From Panicum virgatum (taxonomy: Eukaryota > Streptophyta > Magnoliopsida > Poales > Poaceae), in NCBI RefSeq assembly GCF_016808335.1, contig NC_053148.1, positions 12,815,433 through 12,879,432 on the forward strand: 64,000 nt of DNA. Direction: 5' to 3'. The notes beneath the pieces are model-generated. The model was not told the DNA's origin, ran no database searches, and saw nothing but the letters and a program-made list of their open reading frames with translations. Of this stretch, positions 23,255-34,153 are shown one piece after another. The position numbers and the translations under genes were made by a program. How positions within the stretch are numbered: the first letter of the stretch is position 1; every line of letters begins with the position of its first letter.

Positions 23255-24216
23255 TGGGGGGCAGGATTTCAGTGCATGATCAGCTGGGGGGCAGGACCAT
23301 ATTACGTGATCATGCCGGAGGAAGGATTTTTGCCGATGAGCGGGTTGAACAAGCTGCTGCTGCTCAAGTCCCCGATGAATACCCACACCGAAGAGATCCG
23401 GAGAGAGAACCTATTCATGACAACATTGATCAGCCTCGATGGTGCCCAGGAGGTCTGACCAGATCACAGAAGAGACGAGTTCAGAGATTGCGTCAGATAG
23501 AGGCACTGGAGGAAGAGGAAAGAAGAGAAGCTCCTAGGAGGGGAGTCAGATCTGGAGTTTGGCGTGTCAAGCCAAAGGCTGATGAAGGTCAACAATCAAA
23601 ATCAATGGCTACACCGGTTAATGTAACTTCCATGCTTCTACCGATCCAAGCAGTCGATTCTCCCAACCGTTCTTAATGAATGAGTTCCTAGAAGATGAAG
23701 GGAAGTTGGGGCACGGGTTCACGTCGGCCGATGCATTAGAAGAAGTAGTCATTGGAGATAGAGATAGGCCAAGGCCAACGTTTATTAGTGCTAAGTTGAA
23801 TCCTGAGTATAAACAAGAGTTAGTGAAGTTGTTAAAAGAATATAAAGATTGTTTTGCTTGGGAATATTATGAGATGCCAGGTTTGGATCGATCTATTATT
23901 GAACATCGTCTGTCTATCAAGCCTGGGTGTCGGCCACATCAGCAAGGATCAAGGCATATGCAATCCTAAGATTCTACCAAATATAAAGGCCGAGATCACG
24001 AAGTTGATAGAAGCAAAATTCACCAGGCAGTGCAGATATGCTGAGTGGATATCCAATGTGATTCCTATGTATAAGAAGAATGTGAAGCTACGTGTCTGCA
24101 TTGACTTCAGGAATCTCAACAAAGCTACACCGATGGATGGTTACCCAATGCCAGTTGCTGATATGTTGGTGGATGATGCTGCAGGATATAAAGTAATCAG
24201 TTTCATGGATGGAAAT
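23255..24216 (+). pseudogene. Remnant of gag end and reverse transcriptase of the outer element
   Basis: After the nested insert the gag frame resumes (ISVHDQLGGRTI, LTRSQKRRVQRLRQ). It then passes with stops directly into the N-terminus of a Gypsy reverse transcriptase: LKEYKDCFAWEYYEMPGLDR, EHRLSIKPG, AEITKLIEAKF, YAEWISNVIPMYKK, RVCIDFRNLNKATPMDGYPM and ADMLVDDAAG, ending KVISFMDGN. The aspartic protease that should lie between is missing. A frameshift occurs near 23945. The domain is then cut by the chromovirus at 24217. Confidence 0.8.
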
Positions 24217-27200
24217 TGTAACACCCTAATTTAAATTCCAGCATTTAATAATAAATTTAATTGGCTTTATTTGCTTTTCTAAGGTTTAATGTGTTTAGTA
24301 TTGCATTTAATCTAAAAATTTGTTCCTTAAGTAATTAAAATTTTATCATAGGTTTAAACTTTGTTGTTGCATTCATGCTGGTGCATATTTTGTTTATTTT
24401 GGTTGAGTGCTAGGGAGTTTGAATTCAAATTTGTTTGAATTCAAACTAGTTTGTGTGAGTTTGCAAAAGAAAAAGAAATAGAAATGGAAAGAGGACCCAA
24501 ACCCAAAACAACCCAGCCCATCCTTTCCCCACGGCCCATTTCCTTTCCCGCGGCCCAGCAGCCCAGTCCTCCTCCTCCTCTCCCTCTTTTCCCGGGCCTG
24601 CTTCCACGCGCGGCCCATCCCTCCGTGCCGCTCGGCCAGCGCTCGCACGGCCCGGCTTCCTCTCCCAGCTAACGCCCGCGCCCTCCTCTCACCCCGCCTG
24701 ACGCCTGGGCCCTGCAGCTCAGCGCACGCGCGCAGCAGCCTCCTGCGCGACGCGCCCCTCCGCCAGACCTGCCAGTCCCACACCGTGGGTCGCCCGCGCC
24801 TCACTTCCCTCTCCCCTCGCCCGGGCCCACGCGTCAGTGGTCGACCCCGTCGCCCAGCGCCCGCTCGCCCCGCTCCGCAGTGCGCGTCACCGTTGCCACC
24901 CTATCGCTGACAAGCCGGACCCGCCTGTCATCCCCCACCTCCCGCTTTCCTCGCGCGCAACGGCCACGCCGCCACCCGCAATCCTCGCCGCACTCACCGC
25001 GGGAACGCACGCCGAGATCCCCGGCCATCCCTTCTTAAACGCGCCCTGGCCCTCTCAGCACCCCACCTCCCATCCACAACGGCCCCCGCAAACCCTAGCC
25101 GCCGCCGCGCCACATCTTGCTCCGCCACGCAGAGCCTCTGAGCAGCCGGATTCCCGCCGCCCCGCCGCACCTGAGCTCCGTCCAGGGAGCGCACCGGCTC
25201 CGCCTCGACCTCGGGATCATCTTCGAGCTCCTTGGCCCCGGATCGAGTCACGCCTACGCCGGGATTCCGCCAGGGACGCATCACCGGTGAGAAGCTCCGC
25301 CGCCGTTTTTCCCTCGCCGCCGGCCACTCCCAGACCCCTCTGACCCCGTGGCACCATAGCAGGGTCGCCTTGAAGCCGTCCGTGGGACCCAGGAACTAGA
25401 GCACCACCGCGTCAACCACGTCCACGACCACCACGTCGAGCTCCGCCGCCGGTCCGCGCCGTCGCTGCCTCTGTACCGGTCCTCCCTTCAATCCGAACCC
25501 TCGGTGAGCCAAACCCCATTTCCCTCTCTCTTTTGCGCTGGTCTTGGTAGCCGTGGCCCCCTGGAGACCCCGAATCGCCTCACCGCCCGGAGCCGCCATT
25601 GCCTACGAGTTCCACGCTCTGGACCACCCCGAACCCGGCTTAACCCCCCAGTGGGTTACGCACGCCGCCCTTGTTCCTTTGCACCAGCCCGCAGCCCAAA
25701 ATGAGCCCAGGAACGCCGGGAAAGCCAACACCGGCGACGCGCCGCCGCGGAGCAGAGCTCCGGTGACGTCCCGCCGCCGCCCCGCGCCCTGTTGAATCTG
25801 GTACGTCCGATCCGAAACCAGCGCTCTAGATTAGATCGAAGTTTCATTAGATCTAAACCGTTAGATCCAGATCCAGCGGCCCACGTGTGTGGGTACCAGT
25901 TCGGCCCGTTCTTTTTGCATAAGAGCCCCTGAGTTTGTCCTAAATCAAACCGCGGTCCATCATAAGTCAAAACTAATTACGTTTTGGCCCAGAAATTAGC
26001 TAGTAGCACCCTGAGCTTTTTAAATATCAAACCCGCGGTCCAGCCCTTGCCTTTTTGCACGCTAGCCCTTGTATCTAAGGTTTAATTACATTTTAGTCCT
26101 CGATTTTTGCAGAAAACCCCCTGGAACTTAGTTTTTCTCGCAGATAAGCCCCTAGAACTTGTTTTTAACCTAGATTATGCGTTTTAGCTCCGTTTTAGGC
26201 GTTCTTTATGTCCACGGGATCGTTGTAACGCGTAGAATAGTTTTAGACTAGTTTAGTGTGCTGTTTTTATGTATTGATGTACTGTTTCTTAGCTTTTGTT
26301 AGTGTTTGCTTGTATGCTTATTGTTGTGCCTTATTTTTGGCCATGTGTTCGTGAGTAGACGCTGATCCATCTGAGGAGCCCCAGTACCAGTACCCGGAAC
26401 AACCGTCTTCTGAGCACTTTGAGCAGCAGCAGGAGCAGTACGAGGAAGGCAAGTATAACATGAACAACCTATCACTTTTAAATACATTTTCATACTGCAT
26501 TTAATACTATATGCCTACAAGGATTTCCTAGCCACTTTATATCCTTTATATATACCTTTGGGTTGCATTTTGGTTAGTTGTGCTAGGTGCCGCGCTATAA
26601 CACATAATGGTCCTTTTTAATTAATTTGATTAATGGTTTACTTGAACTTAATTCTGAGAGTGGCCCTATGTGCTTCGTGCTTGGGTGGCTCACGTCTCGT
26701 TAAAATATGGTTTTTGTAGAAACATGGTTTAGGGGGCCAGCACGGTGCTTAGTGCTTGGTTGGCCACTCTCCATTAGGACCGGTTCATAGAGCGACAACC
26801 TGGGACAACAGCGCTACCACGAGACTGGAATGGGACGGTCTTGGCGTAATAATTAGGTCTTTTTGGTTTGGAGTAACTTATCTGCGGGGCAGGGGCGGTT
26901 AGCTTCTATGGCCCTCGTGCTGAGTGGCCTCGTCTGTGCTTCGTGTCTTGACGCCCACTAGACCTGCTCCATAGTCGCCGATCCACCCTCGCGGTTACTC
27001 CCTACCAACGAGATTCTTTGTAAAGGCCTCGTAGTGAGTTTGCTAGCCATCTCACCTAAGGAAGTATGATGAACAACTAGCGTAGCTCACGACTTGTGGG
27101 TAAAGATGTGCAACCTCTGCATAGTGTAAAACTGGTATACTAGCCGTGCTCATGGTCATGAGCGGCCCAGATCCTCCTTTTGATTAGTGGGGTTATCTCC

Positions 27201-27796
27201 TTCCGACGAGGGAGGTGCCTCTCGGGGTTACCTTGGCTTGGTTTGGTATGGTTCTCAGTAGCATCATGATTAAATTTGACTAATTACTATGTAACTGGGT
27301 TATGGTAATTCATCAACTCGTAGTAAATAGCTTTAATAAAATTTTGCCAACACTTAAAAGCTAATGCAGTTGAGTCAGCCAACCTTAGAGCCTCATAGTT
27401 TGTGTTATACTTGTTGAGTACAAGTTGTGTACTCACTCTTGCATCTTCTCTACTTTTTTCCTCTTGGATACTCTACTGCTGCTCAGTTCCTGCCGACACG
27501 AGGGAGTTCGCTCAACGCTACCAGGACTACGAGGACTTCTAGGCGTTCGTCTCCCAGTCGACGTCCCTGTGGCGCCTGCTCAGCTTCAGAGAGTGTTATC
27601 GTACTTGTACTTCGCTTCCGCTGTATCAGACATTTTTGTCATTAATGTAATAAATAACATTCGTATTCGCTTTATTATATCTTTTTACGTGATATGTGCT
27701 ATGATATACTGTTCATTCTGTTGTATATACGTGTGACTTGATCCTGGCACGTATATGATTGCTCGGTTTATGTCCTTTTATAAACCGGGTGTTACA
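24217..27796 (+). repeat. Single 5' LTR of the nested chromovirus
   Basis: 3.58 kb between TGTAACACCC and GGGTGTTACA. The last third contains the GAGTACAAGTTGTGTACTCA-type segment seen in Del-like LTRs. It has no partner LTR in the window. Confidence 0.8.
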
Positions 27797-28365
27797 GAGT
27801 GGTATCAGAGCCATATCGACTGTAGGACGAAGCCTAGATAGAACTGGTCGAGTTTTAGGACTTCTTCTCTCCAATCCTTGTCTGCTGAAACTATTTTACT
27901 ATTATACTCCTTGAATTCTATGACTTTTACTCGTCTTGCCTTGATTTCTCCCTCTAAAGAATAGTTTTCGTAGATTTTGGCCCGAATCAGTCATCTGACC
28001 ACCATGAGTAAACTAGGTTACCCTTTTATAATAATACGATAGCACGTTCTGCGACGCGTTGTGTTAGTCGAGTCGTATGTTAAACTCGGCTAAGTCGTGA
28101 AAATTGTCTGCATGTTATTATGCTACATGTTTGATTTGAATTTTTGAATGATTGCATAGCTTAGTAGTTTAAATTTGTTTAAAGAAAATCACTCTTAGGT
28201 TAAGTTAACTAATTAATAAAATAGATTAGATCGTAGGGGGTAAAACAGTCCACTCTATCCTGTCTACTTTATCATGGCTGAGTCTTTTTCCGCAAAGAGT
28301 TATCATATCCATCTAAATTTATTCTTGCAATATCCTTACTCGTGAAATCTTTTGTCCATAATCAG

Positions 28366-28770
28366 ATGGTGAACACCAGGAGCACCGGTTCCGGTTCTGG
28401 CCAGCAGCAGGGTCAGAACAACCAGGGTACCGGGATCCCGATGCCTCCGCCTTTGACTCTGGAGCAGTACTTCCTGCTCCAGATGCAGATGATGGCCACC
28501 CTGAACAATACGGTTCAGGCTCTTCAGCAGGCTCACACTCAGCCTCCGCCTCCTCCACCGCCGCAGCCTCGCGACAGGCGTGCCGAGTTCCTGAGGGGTC
28601 ACCCGCCGACGTTTTCTCACACGTCCGACCCCCTTCAGGCTGACGACTGGCTCCGTGCAGTGGAGCGCCAGCTGGACATTGCCCAGTGCGATGATCGAGA
28701 GCGAGTCTTGTATGCAGCAGGACAGCTGCGAGGTGCAGCTTTGGACTGGTGGGAGTCCCACCCAGTCCAG
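28366..28770 (+). pseudogene. Truncated chromovirus gag
   Basis: It starts MVNTRSTGSG. A Pro-rich linker is followed by the conserved segment FLRGHPPTFSHTSDPLQADD, WLRAVERQLDIAQCDDRERV and LYAAGQLRGAALDWWESH of chromoviral capsid proteins. Homology stops soon after WWESH, where the deletion junction lies. The frame runs on to a stop at 28851 through unrelated sequence. Zinc knuckle and pol are absent. Confidence 0.8.
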
Positions 28771-29206
28771 GACCGCCGAGTCAATGGTGACTCGAGCAGT
28801 GGCCAGGAGGGTCTGGACCTGCGACTCCAGGTCTGGAAAAGAAAAAGTTAGAGTAAAAAATTTGGAGAAAATCGCTGAAGAGGACATGTCCGGAAAACTT
28901 ACTGCTGGCCCTGGTGTCGGCGTTGGTGAGCTGGCCGCGGACGACGACTTGATCTGTCTGAGCTCGGTCAAGGTCGCAGCGGACCTCGGTGAGCTGGTAG
29001 AGGAGGTCGCAGATGTAATCCTGAGTACCCTCATCCAGGACCTGGAAGTTATCGGAGAGCTCGATGGCGGAGTATCTACAGACATGAGGTCAAATGGAGA
29101 TCTAAAATGCAGCAACGACAGGAAGGGCGAATGCTTTACTCGAAGCGGGGACAAAGCGGCGGGGAGCATCGGAGGAACCCTCGCCGGCGCGCTTGTTGCT
29201 GGCCAT
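28770..29206 (-). other. Antisense coding-like exons at the 3' end of the outer Gypsy element
   Basis: On the minus strand a start codon at 29206 opens MASNKRAGEGSSDAPRRFVP. A further open block (about 28898-29076) is framed by an acceptor (GTCTGTAG) and a donor (CAG|GTAAGT) and reads as a heptad-rich helix (LSDNFQVLDEGTQ, LLYQLTEVRCDLDRAQ). A third block after TTTTCCAG (near 28840) reads LESQVQTLLATARVTIDS. The position between pol and the 3' LTR, antisense, with spliced short exons, matches the antisense ORF described in Tat-lineage elements. The blocks do not join cleanly in one frame here, so this copy is probably dead. Function is unknown. Confidence 0.5.
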
Positions 29207-29594
29207 CTGTTTTGGTGAAGGAGAGGAGGCTATGATTTTTTGGGGCTTAAGGAGGAAGAAAGCAAAGGAAGCTCTGGCCGATGAGGAGATTACAATGCTA
29301 ATTGGGTGTTTTATAGCCCAAGATTGGGGAGATGAATCGGTTGCGTGCTACTGGCGCGGCCTTTACTCCTGGGTTTAATCGAGGGACATATGGGTATAAA
29401 GACGGAAGGTGAATCGGCAGATTCTCGTTGTGCGGACGAGAAGGTGAAGGGTAAGGGCAAAGAAGAGATTTTCACTTGCCACCCGCACGAGAAGCGAGAT
29501 TTCAGTAAGTGAAGAGATCGTTCGGCAGCATAATCATGACAGGGTTTAATTTCAAAGTAAAAAGGACATTTTTACTTCAAAATTGGGGGGCATG

Positions 29595-30610
29595 TGTTGA
29601 CACCAGATTTTGGCACGTGTCAAGGAGGCGTGTTGTGAAGGAGAAAGGGTTCTGCGTTGTACGATCGGTAGATTTGGGAGGATGATCGTGTGCCACGGTC
29701 AAAGATCTTGCTGATCGAAGGAGAATGAGTGGACCAGATATTTTGGCTTCGGTTTGGCAAGGGTTATTTTATTTTTAGAAGTAGTTTTTATTCCTTAGAA
29801 TAGAATCGTGCTTTGCCGTAATCGGCTAGGATTGTGTTAACATGGGGTATAAATATAAACCCCTGGACTATTGTAAAGATTGATACTCATCCAAATAAAC
29901 AAACTTTACTATTTGCAATTTATTTTCTTGTCGGTGACTTCGCCATCCCTTTTTCTTTTCGGTGAGTTCTTTCGAGCTGATCAAGGACGTCTCACATTCG
30001 AGCGACTTGATTTGCTGGTAAGTTTTTGTTTACCAAGTAAATCTGAGCTTTAGCTTCCGGGCGCATCGCTGTCGCTTCATTCAGATCTATTCAAAATTTA
30101 TCGAATTTATCTAAGCTTTGATCTCGGGCACATCGCTGTTTTCTCATTTAGATTAATTCACAAACTACCCGACTTAGTGATCTGTTTAATCGGCTGTAAG
30201 CTCCTTATTTATCACGATAAACCCTGTAAATCCGATTAGATTGAATTATAAGCTTAACTTTGTCCAGATCCATATATTTGTGGGTTTGTACATTGTTACT
30301 CGGCACGTGTCGGCTTTAGATCTAGCAGTCTAGCTGCTTATCGGCATCGGCAGCTCATTGCCGATCCCTTATAGATCTCTTTTATTACACGCTCATCATA
30401 CCCGATCTTTTGTCGTCTTCTGTATCGGCAGGACCTTGGCGATACCCCACGTGAGAGTGATTCAGAAATCCAGCCGATACACTCTTGAATTTGACGGTTT
30501 GCTGTTTCCTTGTCAATTTACAGGTCAAATTGACTGGCACGCCTTGGTTCAAATCAAGTGCAGTCCGGGCTTGGCGTACAGGGCTCCTGAGCTTGGTGTG
30601 TGATCATCTC
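29595..30610 (+). repeat. 3' LTR of the outer Gypsy element, end truncated
   Basis: It begins TGTTGACACC after a G-rich polypurine tract and follows the 5' LTR until GATCATCTC. The final GCGTCAACA is missing and unrelated sequence (CAAGTGGCATTC) follows, so the 3' border has been lost by deletion or rearrangement. Confidence 0.85.
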
Positions 30611-30789
30611 CAAGTGGCATTCACTTGCAGTGCGCCGATGACTCCCCTTTTCGCTTAATGAAGAGAGATAGACGCTTCGGTGCACCTTTGTCAAGTACAC
30701 CAATAACCGAAGGCCAATCAATACTGAAGGTCAAATACAATTCCGTAAGACCAAAGTAATGATCATTTTCATATATAACCGTGCTTTGT

Positions 30790-31360
30790 TTCGGGGTGAA
30801 GACCAATAACCCGAAGAATTATCTTTCATAAAACTTGAATAACCGATGTCCCATATATATTTTCTTCGGGGTGAATGCCAATAGCCCGAAGGAGAATCTT
30901 GTATCAACCTCCGATACCGAAACCCGTATACAATTATCTTCGGGGTGAAAACCAATAGCTCGAAGGAGAATCTTGTATCAACCTCGGATAATCGAAGCCC
31001 CATATATAATTCTCTTCGGGGTGAAAACCAATAGCTCGAAGGAGAATCTTGTATCAACCTTGGATAATCGAAACCCCATATATAATTCTCTTCGGGGTGA
31101 AAACCAATAGCCCGAAGGAGAATTTTGTATCAACCTTGGATAATCGAAGCCCCATATATAATTCTCTTTGGGGTGAAAACCAATAGCTCGAAGGAGAATC
31201 TTGTATTAACCTTGGATAATCGAAGCCCCATATATAATTCTCTTCGGGGTGAAAACTAATAGCCCGAAGGAGAATCTTGTATCAACCTTGGATAATCGAA
31301 GCCCCATATATAATTCTAACCAATAGCCCGAAGGAGAATCTTGCATCGAACTTGGATAAC
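30790..31360. repeat. Tandem array, about 75-bp unit, about 8 copies
   Basis: The unit contains CTTCGGGGTGAAAACCAATA, then GCCCGAAGGAGAATCTTG, TATCAACC and CCCCATATATAATTCTC. The GGGGTGAA anchor recurs near 30797, 30871, 30941, 31019, 31095, 31170 and 31246, with a partial copy near 31318. The central copies are nearly identical while the left ones diverge, as expected for unequal exchange or slippage. ORFs across it follow the period and are not genes. Confidence 0.85.
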
Positions 31361-32152
31361 CGAATTCCAAAACTGACGAAGCTAGTAACGACCGAAGCAG
31401 GTTAGTTGTTGGGCCCACAGTAAAAATCCATCGAAGGAAAAACAAACCGGTATTAAATTATTGAGGGTGTCGAAGCCCTTTGCTGCTTCTTATATGCCGA
31501 AGCTCATTTTTTATTTTTCATTCTGGATGGCGAAGCTCATGAGCATATATGAGAATTGAAGCCCGACAGTACAAACCGAAGGCCCTTGGGAAGCTGTAGG
31601 AAACGAAACCCAATAATCAATGAAGGCAAAGAAACCCCATAATAGAGGAAATGCCGGAGCCCAATAATTTGGGAGATGCCGAAGCCCACAGTCAGCGAAG
31701 ATAACACCAAAAAATTTTCATCTACATGGTTAGTCCAGGTAATAAAGATGTATTGCAAACATATATTGCTTAAGGACACATATATTGTTGAGTGCCGAAG
31801 CTCACTGAAATTTAAGTGCCGAAGCCAACGTTTAAAGATACTTTCACCATAAACTAAAGTGGTCCATTCTGAAGATACTTTATTGCTATCAAGATGCTTT
31901 TTGAAAATCATGAGGGCATGACGAACCAACAAATGAGTTGATTAACGTACGCAAAGTAATTGATAAGCGTCGCATGCAAGTGGCTTCGCTTGCCACCTTA
32001 GTGACGAGATATGACGTAGCTATGAATATTAACTATATTGCATAGTAACTTGCAGCTAAATGGAGTAACTTGGTTGGTAACGATGTTACCTCCGAAGGTG
32101 GGCCTTGCAAAGTAATCGATCCCTTGCACACCCTTCCGCGCCCCAGTATTTT

Positions 32153-33145
32153 GGGCTTTTTTCATTTTTATATTTAAAAAAACAAAATTTCAAAAATATA
32201 TGCCGAACTAGAAAATTTTCAAAAATGGGTGCCTGTCGCCTCCCCTAATGGGCGACAGGGTGCCTGCCGGCCATCCAGTGGGCGACAGGACCTGAATGTA
32301 AAAAAATTTACATTTAGGTCCAGGCGCCCAGGGCGCATTAAACAGTGAACTTATAAAATTAATATAAAATTGTAGACAAATCAAAAAAATACAAACGCAA
32401 CTGTTCTATATTCTATGAAATAAGATCTACAACTTTTGTTACATAAAGTTTTTCATTCGATCAATGTATCTTGCTTTATTTTAAATACTAGTTTAATGCA
32501 CTTTTATTTAAATCTCAAGATCCATCTTTTGGATGCATGTCATCTTCGGCCAGAGTGTTGCATATGATGAGAATAGGCTTGTACAAAATTGGTAGGCCCA
32601 GAAAACATATCTAGAATAAGTTTTTAATTTAGATCTTGCAATATATCTAGTTTAAATGGATTATTTATCCATGCTGCTATACTGAGTATTAGAAGTCATA
32701 ACTTTTACAGTACTATTATTTTATTTTCTAAGAGCTATTAAAAAAGTTTGGTAAATTTTAGATAAGCACAACTAGACCAAATGAATTATTTCAGATTTTT
32801 TTAGGTACAAGAACTATTTTTCTTGATTTAGATACATTGATCAAATGAAAAACTTTATTTAACAAAAGTTGTAGATATTATTTCATAGAATCCAGAACAG
32901 TTGAGTTTGTATTTTTCCGGTTTTTCTACGATTTTATATCAATTTTACAATTTCACTATTTAATGCGCCCTGGGCGCCAGGACCTAAATGTAATTTTTTT
33001 TACATTTAGGTCCTGTCGCCCACTGGATGGGCGACATGCACCCTGTCGCCCATTAGGGGGGCGAAAGGCACCCATTTTTGAAAATTTCCATATTCGACAT
33101 ATATTTTTGAAATTTTGTTTTTTTAATATAAAAATGAAAAAAGGC
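32153..33145. mobile_element. 993-bp fold-back element with 9-bp target duplication (Mutator-like)
   Basis: Long inverted arms of roughly 320 bp (about 32153-32475 and 32840-33145) start GGGCTTTTTTCATTTTTAT and GCCTTTTTTCATTTTTAT respectively. They share blocks such as AATTTTCAAAAATGGGTGCC, GGGCGACAGG and GGCGCCCAGGGCGCATTAAA. A perfect 9-bp direct repeat, CAGTATTTT, flanks them (32144-32152 and 33146-33154), the size made by Mutator-family transposases. The loop is AT-rich and has no ORF, so the element is non-autonomous. It inserted into the Gypsy remnant. Confidence 0.85.
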
Positions 33146-33169
33146 CAGTATTTTTGCTGCAATACAAAC

Positions 33170-33870
33170 CATACCTGGGCCGTTCTCTGTGGTGGGCCGA
33201 AGCCAGCTTGCGCGCACCACGTGGCGTCAGTCGAAGCTAGAGCAGTTTTCCGTGCTGGACCGAAGCCAGCTGCGAGCGCCATGGGCCGCCGGTGGCCGCC
33301 TTCGTGGCCGGACGTGGTTGCCTTCGCAGCAGGCCGAAGCCGCTGCGGGCCGAAGCCGTGGCGCTCCGTAGTGGGCCGCCGGTAGCCGCCTTCGCCATGG
33401 GTCGAGGTCTCCGCCGATAGCCGCCTTCGCCATGGGTCGAGGTCTTCGTGGGCTCGGCCGATGGTGAAGGGAGCAGCAGGCTGACGGGAGCTTGACTGAA
33501 GTAGAGCCGAGCTAATGCCGGGGAGCCGAAGCTAGTTGGGCCAAAGGTGGTGGCCTGGAGACGTTGGTGAGGCCTTCGCGAGAGCCGAAGCCAGCTGGAG
33601 CCGTTGGTGAAGCCTTCGCTAGAGCCGATGCCGGGCGAAGCCACCTGACGCTGGAGCCAGCTCATGCTGGAGTCAAAGCCGATGACGGCGGAGCCCTAGC
33701 CGAAGTTGACTCCGGAGCCGAAGCTCAGACGAAGCCGCGAAGCGAATTCTAGACGAAGCCGAAGCTCGGATGAAGCCGCGAAGTGAAGCCTAGCCGCAGC
33801 CGAAGCCGAAGCTGGCGAGCCGAAGTCATGCGAAGAGCCAGAGGCGAAGTGTGGTACTCGTGGGCTTCAT
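33170..33870. repeat. Degenerate GCCGAAGC-rich low-complexity region
   Basis: Dozens of copies of GCCGAAGC/CCGAAGCC variants are irregularly spaced in a GC-rich stretch next to the minus-strand LTR. It is probably untranslated leader of the Gypsy remnant. ORFs here on both strands have no recognisable domain. Confidence 0.5.
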
Positions 33871-34153
33871 TTTCGTGCCAAACTCGTGGGCTTTATTTTC
33901 GTGCCAAACACGCGGTGGGCGCTAAACTGTTGGGGAGGAGACTCCGCCAAGCAGCAGAGGAGCACAACTCAAGAGAGTGAATTGCTCATGCGGGAGAGAG
34001 GGCCCCCCTTGACCCCAAGGGTCATCTATATATAGGAGGGGAGGGAGGTGGTAATTTTTTCCCGGCCCCCTGGCGAGTACAATTTTTACAGTCAGGCCCT
34101 CGGGCCGCCATATGAGGCCCATTACAAACATGGGTTGGGCTATTGCCCCAACA

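Larger units (their letters stand above)
24217..28770 (+). mobile_element. Nested chromovirus (Tekay/Del-like), 5' LTR and partial gag only
   Basis: The element begins TGTAACACCC right after the outer reverse transcriptase codons M-D-G-N. Its LTR runs to 27796 (ends GGGTGTTACA, a perfect 10-bp inverted pair with the start; 3,580 bp). It is followed by the Met-type primer site TGGTATCAGAGCC at 27801. A gag starts at 28366. The right end is not an LTR: near 28770 the sequence changes to the 3' part of the outer element, so a deletion removed the rest of this element together with outer pol. The LTR contains a GC-rich block (24500-25790) whose ORFs are unlikely to be genes. Confidence 0.8.
17944..30610 (+). 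mobile_element. Ty3/Gypsy retrotransposon (Tat-like), decayed, with nested insertions
   Basis: The LTRs are at 17944-18967 (complete, TGTTGAC...GTCAACA) and 29595-30610 (3' end missing about 9 bases). The polypurine tract AATTGGGGGGCA precedes the 3' LTR. The interior has a broken gag (from about 19006) and the start of reverse transcriptase (to 24216), then a region with antisense coding-like exons near the 3' LTR, a layout known for Tat-lineage elements such as maize Grande. Two other retrotransposons sit inside it (21620-23254 and 24217-about 28770). Protease, most of reverse transcriptase, RNase H and integrase are absent, removed by deletions. The 5' flank GGTTC cannot be matched on the right because the 3' LTR is truncated against another element. 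Confidence 0.85.
30611..34153 (-). mobile_element. Minus-strand Gypsy remnant with one LTR
   Basis: A 226-bp LTR at 33928-34153 has the inverted ends TGTTGGGG and CCCCAACA. Read on the minus strand it has a TATATATAG box, and it is followed by GTTTAGCGCCCACCGCG, close to the primer-site context of many grass Gypsy elements. To the left lies non-coding leader-like sequence full of CCGAAGC/GCCGAAGCC repeats, with a tandem array at 30790-31360. It carries an inserted Mutator-type element (32153-33145). No gag or pol was recognised and the second LTR is not present. The left limit is simply where the truncated outer LTR ends. Confidence 0.55.

Noticed and set aside
24394..25970. GC-rich ORFs within the chromovirus LTR
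   Set aside because: Mutually overlapping Pro/Arg/Ala-rich frames without domains, located inside an LTR.
28336..29169. 277-codon minus-strand ORF read as one protein
   Set aside because: It crosses the junction between chromoviral gag antisense and the outer element. Only short blocks in it look coding, and in different frames.
30621..31445. Regular repeats that could suggest a CRISPR-like array or repeat protein
   Set aside because: A head-to-tail satellite with about 75-bp unit and no unique spacers, in a plant retrotransposon context. ORFs simply follow the repeat.
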